Under the pieces are notes generated by a model that saw only the letters and a program-made list of their open reading frames with translations, had not been told where the DNA came from and searched no databases. A program made the position numbers and the translations under genes. A stretch of 17,414 nt of DNA from Candidatus Krumholzibacteriia bacterium (lineage in GTDB: Bacteria > Krumholzibacteriota > Krumholzibacteriia > Krumholzibacteriales > Krumholzibacteriaceae): NCBI GenBank assembly GCA_026387805.1, contig JAPLKY010000268.1, positions 1-17,414 of the forward strand, given 5' to 3'. Below, in pieces: positions 14,380 to 17,414 of this stretch; position 1 is the stretch's first letter, and each line of letters opens with the position of its first letter.

Positions 14380-15402
14380 CTATCCCCGGCCTCCCGCGCG
14401 CCATGCGCGCCGCGCCCGACAGCATTCGACGGCGAGAGCGAACGCGCTCTCGAGGCTTCCCGTTTCCGCCGTGCCCTTTCCGACGATATCGTATGCCGTG
14501 CCGTGACAGACGGAAGTCCGCACGACCGGAAGCCCGATCGTCATATTCACGCCCTTCTCGAAGCCTCCCGCCTTGAAAGGGATCATTCCCTGGTCGTGGT
14601 AGAGGGCGATGAACGCATCGTATCCCTTCTTCTCCCATTTGTAAAACATTGTGTCCGCGCTCAATGGGCCGTCAAGGAGGTATCCCGCGGCGCGGAGCGC
14701 ATCGAGGGAAGGGATGATCGTTTCGCGCTCCTCCGTTCCAAGGACTCCCCCGTCCCCGGCGTGCGGGTTGAGCGCGGCGACCGCGATTCGCGGATTCGAG
14801 ACGCCGAAGAGCTCCCGGAGCGAGCGGCCGGTAACGCGCACGCACGCCTCGATCCTTTCCGCCGTCACCGCCGACGGCACGTCCCTGAGGGGGATGTCCC
14901 TCGTGAGGATCACGATGCGGAGGCCGGGAGATACCATCATCATCTGGCAATCGGGAGCGTCGAGGAGACCGGCGAGAAGCTCGGTATGGCTCACCTTCGA
15001 GTAGCCGGCGAGCGCGAGAGCTTCCTTTGAAATGGGACCCGTGACGATGCCTTCGACGAGGCCCCGCTTCGCGAGGGCGGCGGCGGCCTCGATCGCGAGG
15101 CCCGAAGCGCGGCCTCCTTCGGCGGTGGGGCGGCCGCGTCGATACGCCGCATCCGCGCCCGTATCGATGTATACCGGAAATGAATCGGGCGTCTCGAGCG
15201 TCGACGCTTCCGCGATCGGAATCACGCGGGCGGCCCCGCACGCCAGCGCCGGGAGCCAGCTCGACAGCGACGAGTGCGCGCCGATGACATATACGTCCGC
15301 GCCGGAGAGAGAGCGCGTCGCGAGGAGCGACCCCGTTATCTCGGGACCGATGCCCCCCGGGTCCCCGACGGTGAGCGCGAGGCGCACCCTGCGTTCAGAC
15401 AT
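14380..15402 (-). CDS. pdxA: 4-hydroxythreonine-4-phosphate dehydrogenase PdxA
   Basis: PdxA oxidises 4-phosphohydroxy-L-threonine with NAD(P); the product decarboxylates to 3-amino-2-oxopropyl phosphate, which PdxJ (49-768) uses to make pyridoxine phosphate. At 340 residues it has normal length. Motifs are TVGDPGGIGPE (11-21), TGPISKEA (121-128), HTELLAG (139-145), LNPHAGDGG (211-219) and YHDQGMIPFK (268-277); the expected metal ligands are His139, His214 and His269. The usual TSVDHGT motif reads TSVCHGT here, with Cys299 in place of Asp. The ATG overlaps the stop of the S4 gene by 8 bases, so the two are co-translated. The surA-pdxA association is also found in Proteobacteria. Confidence 0.96.
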   Translation of the reverse strand: MSERRVRLALTVGDPGGIGPEITGSLLATRSLSGADVYVIGAHSSLSSWLPALACGAARVIPIAEASTLETPDSFPVYIDTGADAAYRRGRPTAEGGRASGLAIEAAAALAKRGLVEGIVTGPISKEALALAGYSKVSHTELLAGLLDAPDCQMMMVSPGLRIVILTRDIPLRDVPSAVTAERIEACVRVTGRSLRELFGVSNPRIAVAALNPHAGDGGVLGTEERETIIPSLDALRAAGYLLDGPLSADTMFYKWEKKGYDAFIALYHDQGMIPFKAGGFEKGVNMTIGLPVVRTSVCHGTAYDIVGKGTAETGSLESAFALAVECCRARRAWRAGGRG

Positions 15403-15691
15403 CCCATTCCTCGCCGCCGCCCGCGCCGATCCGGGCTTCCCGGATGACGCGAAAGTACCGATCGCGATCCTTCCGCGACGCCTGTCCCGCGGGAATTTCG
15501 AGGATCTCGACCGCCGTCACCGCGCGCGGATACCGGATTTCGACGACGTCGCCCGGCCGGACCTCGGCGCTCGGTTTCGCCTTTCTGCCGTTGATCGAAA
15601 TGCCGCCCGCCTCGCATCCCTTGTGGGCCTGGCTCCGCGTCTTCACGAGGCACAGAGCCTTGAGGAGCAGGTCGATTCTCACCGGGATCAT
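15395..15691 (-). CDS. Small S4-domain RNA-binding protein (Hsp15-like)
   Basis: This is a 98-residue protein made mostly of one S4 RNA-binding domain: RIDLLLKALCLVKTRSQAHK (5-24) in the position of the usual R-L-D-x-L-L-x-K-T-R-S motif, then ISINGRKAKPSAEVRPGD (31-48) and VVEIRYP. The C-terminal tail SRKDRDRYFRVI is basic. By family it would bind structured RNA, as Hsp15/HslR binds stalled 50S subunits, but the exact target is inferred. ATG at 15691 overlaps the stop of the SurA-like gene as ATGA and has AAGGGAG just upstream. A longer open frame up to 16297 is SurA read out of frame. It overlaps pdxA by 8 bases downstream. Confidence 0.88.
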   Translation of the reverse strand: MIPVRIDLLLKALCLVKTRSQAHKGCEAGGISINGRKAKPSAEVRPGDVVEIRYPRAVTAVEILEIPAGQASRKDRDRYFRVIREARIGAGGGEEWDV

Positions 15692-17094
15692 TCTCCCTTT
15701 ATCGCGATAGCGTAGCTCTTCTTGAGCTCTTCCACGTAAGCGCTCATTTTCTCCATGATCTTCTGCTCCGTGAGAACCCTCCGCACCTGGTTCTTCGCCT
15801 CGTCGTACGTGTACGTTCCCGCCTCGTTCCAGCCGAGCACCTTGACGATCCGGAAGCCCCTCTCCTCCTTCATGACCGGAGCGAGTCCGCCCGCGGGCAC
15901 GCCTTTGATCCCTTCCTTGAACTTGTCGGGGAGGTTCTTGATTTCGACCTCGCCGAAGACTCCCCCCTTGTCCTTCGTGCCGTAGTCGCCGGAGTACTTC
16001 GCCGCCTCTTGCGCGAAATCGGCGCCCCCCCCAAGCTCCTCCCGAACGCGCTCGGCGATCTTCGCCGCCGCTTCGACGTCCTCCGCCCCGGGTTCGGCCC
16101 GAACGAGAATATGCCGCAGGGTGACCTGATCCCCCTCGACCCCCTCGATCTTGATGATATGATAGCCGAACTCGGTGAGAACGGGCCCGCTCACCTGTCC
16201 CACCGCGACCTTGCGCGCCGCATCGGCGAACGGGGGATTGTTGAGCTCGTCGAGGTTGAGGGTCCCGAGGTTCCCGCCGAACTTGGCGCTCGGGCAATCC
16301 GAATACGCCTTCGCCGTCGCCGCGAAATCTTCCCCGGCCTTGAGCTTCCCCTCGATCATCGTGATCTTCTCGAGCGCTTTCGCGAGCACGGCCTCGGAAG
16401 GCTTCGGCACGATGAGGATGTGCGCGATGGAAACGGTTGGCTCCTTCTGCGGGAACTCGGACAGGTGCGCCTTGTAGTACGCGCGCACCTCGGCCTCCGT
16501 CACCTGAACGTCCGGCATTATCTTCTGATACTTTATCTTGTCGATGAGGAGAAGTGTCCTGATGTTCTCGCGGTATCTCTCGCGAAGCGTGTCCATCGTG
16601 AGCCCTTCCGCCGCGAGCTGCCGCGCGAATGCGTCATCGCCCCCGATTTCCGTCTTCTTCTGCGCTATCCAGCGTTCGACCGCCGCGTCGAGCTCCTTTT
16701 CCTCGACCCTGAGATTGTCCCGGTCCGCCTGTATCGAGAGCAGGGCGGTGGCGATGAGACTCTGCAGCGCTTCCTGTCTCAGCGTCTTCTCCTCGTCGGG
16801 CGGAAGCGACGTCCGCTGCGTCTGGATCATGAGGTTCTTGATCTCGTTGTCCACCTCGCTCTTGAAAATCGCGCGGTCCTCGACGGTCGCGACGATCCCG
16901 TCGACGATGACGGGAGCGCTCGCCGCCGTGCCGGCGCCCGCCGCGCCGACGCGCGTCGTATCCCCCCACACCATAATAACCTGCGTCGTGTCGGCGCCGG
17001 GTATCTGCGAGAACACCCGCTGGCCCGGCGTCAGGGCCGCGATTGCGGCCGCGCATATCGCGCAGACGGCTGCGAGTATCTTCCGGTGATGCAT
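15688..17094 (-). CDS. surA: SurA-like periplasmic peptidyl-prolyl isomerase with two parvulin domains
   Basis: This is a periplasmic chaperone/foldase for outer-membrane proteins. The 468-residue product has a signal peptide (residues 1 to about 29), a spacer, a SurA N-terminal chaperone region (about 62-215, starting IVDGIVATVEDRAIFKSEVD), and two rotamase domains: the first about 219-317 (SIAHILI, GGNLGTL, GYHIIKIEG) and the second about 324-422 (LRHILV, GGVFGEV, GFRIVKVLG). A helical C-terminal segment follows. I chose ATG at 17094 because GAGGAGGAG lies immediately upstream and a normal signal peptide begins there. It is followed by the S4 gene and pdxA, and preceded closely by another foldase-like gene, so it sits in an envelope-biogenesis operon. 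Assignment to SurA proper rather than a generic PpiC protein is likely but not certain. Confidence 0.9.
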   Translation of the reverse strand: MHHRKILAAVCAICAAAIAALTPGQRVFSQIPGADTTQVIMVWGDTTRVGAAGAGTAASAPVIVDGIVATVEDRAIFKSEVDNEIKNLMIQTQRTSLPPDEEKTLRQEALQSLIATALLSIQADRDNLRVEEKELDAAVERWIAQKKTEIGGDDAFARQLAAEGLTMDTLRERYRENIRTLLLIDKIKYQKIMPDVQVTEAEVRAYYKAHLSEFPQKEPTVSIAHILIVPKPSEAVLAKALEKITMIEGKLKAGEDFAATAKAYSDCPSAKFGGNLGTLNLDELNNPPFADAARKVAVGQVSGPVLTEFGYHIIKIEGVEGDQVTLRHILVRAEPGAEDVEAAAKIAERVREELGGGADFAQEAAKYSGDYGTKDKGGVFGEVEIKNLPDKFKEGIKGVPAGGLAPVMKEERGFRIVKVLGWNEAGTYTYDEAKNQVRRVLTEQKIMEKMSAYVEELKKSYAIAIKGE

Positions 17095-17113
17095 TGCTCC
17101 TCCTCTTTCGATT

Positions 17114-17414
17114 TCAGGGAGCCTCCGCCGCATCGGCGTCCTCGTAGGCCCCGGACGTGTCCGTCTGCGGCGCGCTCTCGATCGGGTGCAGGTATGTTTC
17201 GTCCTTGTATTTGACGTCGGCGTTCGCCTTGAGCGAGTCGATGAACTCGCGATAGGCCTTCTTCCGCTTCTCGAGCATGAGCGTGTTCATGATCTGCTCG
17301 CGCACATCGTCGAGCCCGACCGAGATGAGAGCCTCGCGAACGTCGTCGAGCCTGAATATGTGGCAGCCGAAATCCGATTCAATGACGCCGGTGACGTCGT
17401 TCGGTTTCATGTCG
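17114..17414 (-). CDS. C-terminal end of a second parvulin-type foldase (partial)
   Basis: The frame is open to the window edge and ends at TGA 17114-17116, so about 99 codons of the C terminus are visible. KPNDVTGVIESDFGCHIFRL matches the end of a PpiC-type rotamase domain (usual form: GExSxPxxxxFGYHIIKL), and is followed by a helical stretch (MLEKRKKAYREFIDSLKANA in part) and an acidic Ala/Asp-rich tail. The ATG at 17408-17410 is probably an internal Met because the rotamase domain would otherwise be truncated. The stop lies 19 bases before the ATG of the SurA-like gene, so the two are tandem members of one operon. Confidence 0.8.
   Translation of the reverse strand, partial: DMKPNDVTGVIESDFGCHIFRLDDVREALISVGLDDVREQIMNTLMLEKRKKAYREFIDSLKANADVKYKDETYLHPIESAPQTDTSGAYEDADAAEAP

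Overview
The window reads as a dense chromosomal housekeeping region of a GC-rich, Gram-negative (diderm) bacterium. The evidence is a set of envelope genes: a SurA-like periplasmic foldase, an FtsE-FtsX-EnvC amidase-activation set, a signal-peptide-bearing outer-membrane beta-barrel ending in Phe, and small lipoproteins with lipobox cysteines. Holding both the holB-ricT-metG-tatD-rsmA order familiar from Firmicutes and the surA-pdxA-rsmA association familiar from Proteobacteria suggests a deep-branching diderm lineage. A candidate phylum near the FCB group (Krumholzibacteria/Eisenbacteria-like) is my guess from protein style, not a demonstrated placement. Every gene I accept is on the minus strand, so transcription runs from high to low coordinates. 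I see no tRNA, rRNA, CRISPR array, insertion sequence or phage gene.

Right to left, the first block (17414-11600) holds the C-terminal end of one periplasmic foldase cut by the window edge, a complete SurA-like protein with two parvulin domains, a small S4 RNA-binding protein, PdxA (vitamin B6), FtsE, FtsX and an EnvC-like amidase activator. Several of these overlap or sit within about 35 bases of each other, as in an operon. The second block (11566-5797) holds holB (DNA polymerase III delta'), ricT/PSP1, metG, a TatD nuclease fused to a radical SAM domain, and rsmA. The third block (5800-2019) is accessory: an outer-membrane barrel coupled to rsmA by an ATGA overlap, a lipoprotein coupled to the barrel, a second lipoprotein with its own promoter and terminator, and a wrecked paralogue of that lipoprotein that still carries a near-consensus promoter. 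The last block (1991-49) holds a YibQ-like divergent polysaccharide deacetylase coupled to pdxJ, which acts with PdxA in the DXP-dependent pyridoxal phosphate pathway.

Four things stand out. ricT is interrupted by one in-frame TAG although the reading frame is otherwise intact across it. The ftsE/ftsX boundary is damaged: ftsE has no stop and runs out of frame into ftsX, and ftsX has no plausible start. The small lipoprotein remnant keeps promoter, ribosome binding site and start but is internally deleted. The TatD-radical SAM fusion is a rare architecture of unknown function. The three broken genes within about 11.5 kb are either real decay or consensus/assembly errors, and reads over those three spots would decide it. 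I did not find a convincing new multi-gene system. The least characterised parts are the barrel plus CxxC lipoprotein family and the TatD-radical SAM protein.
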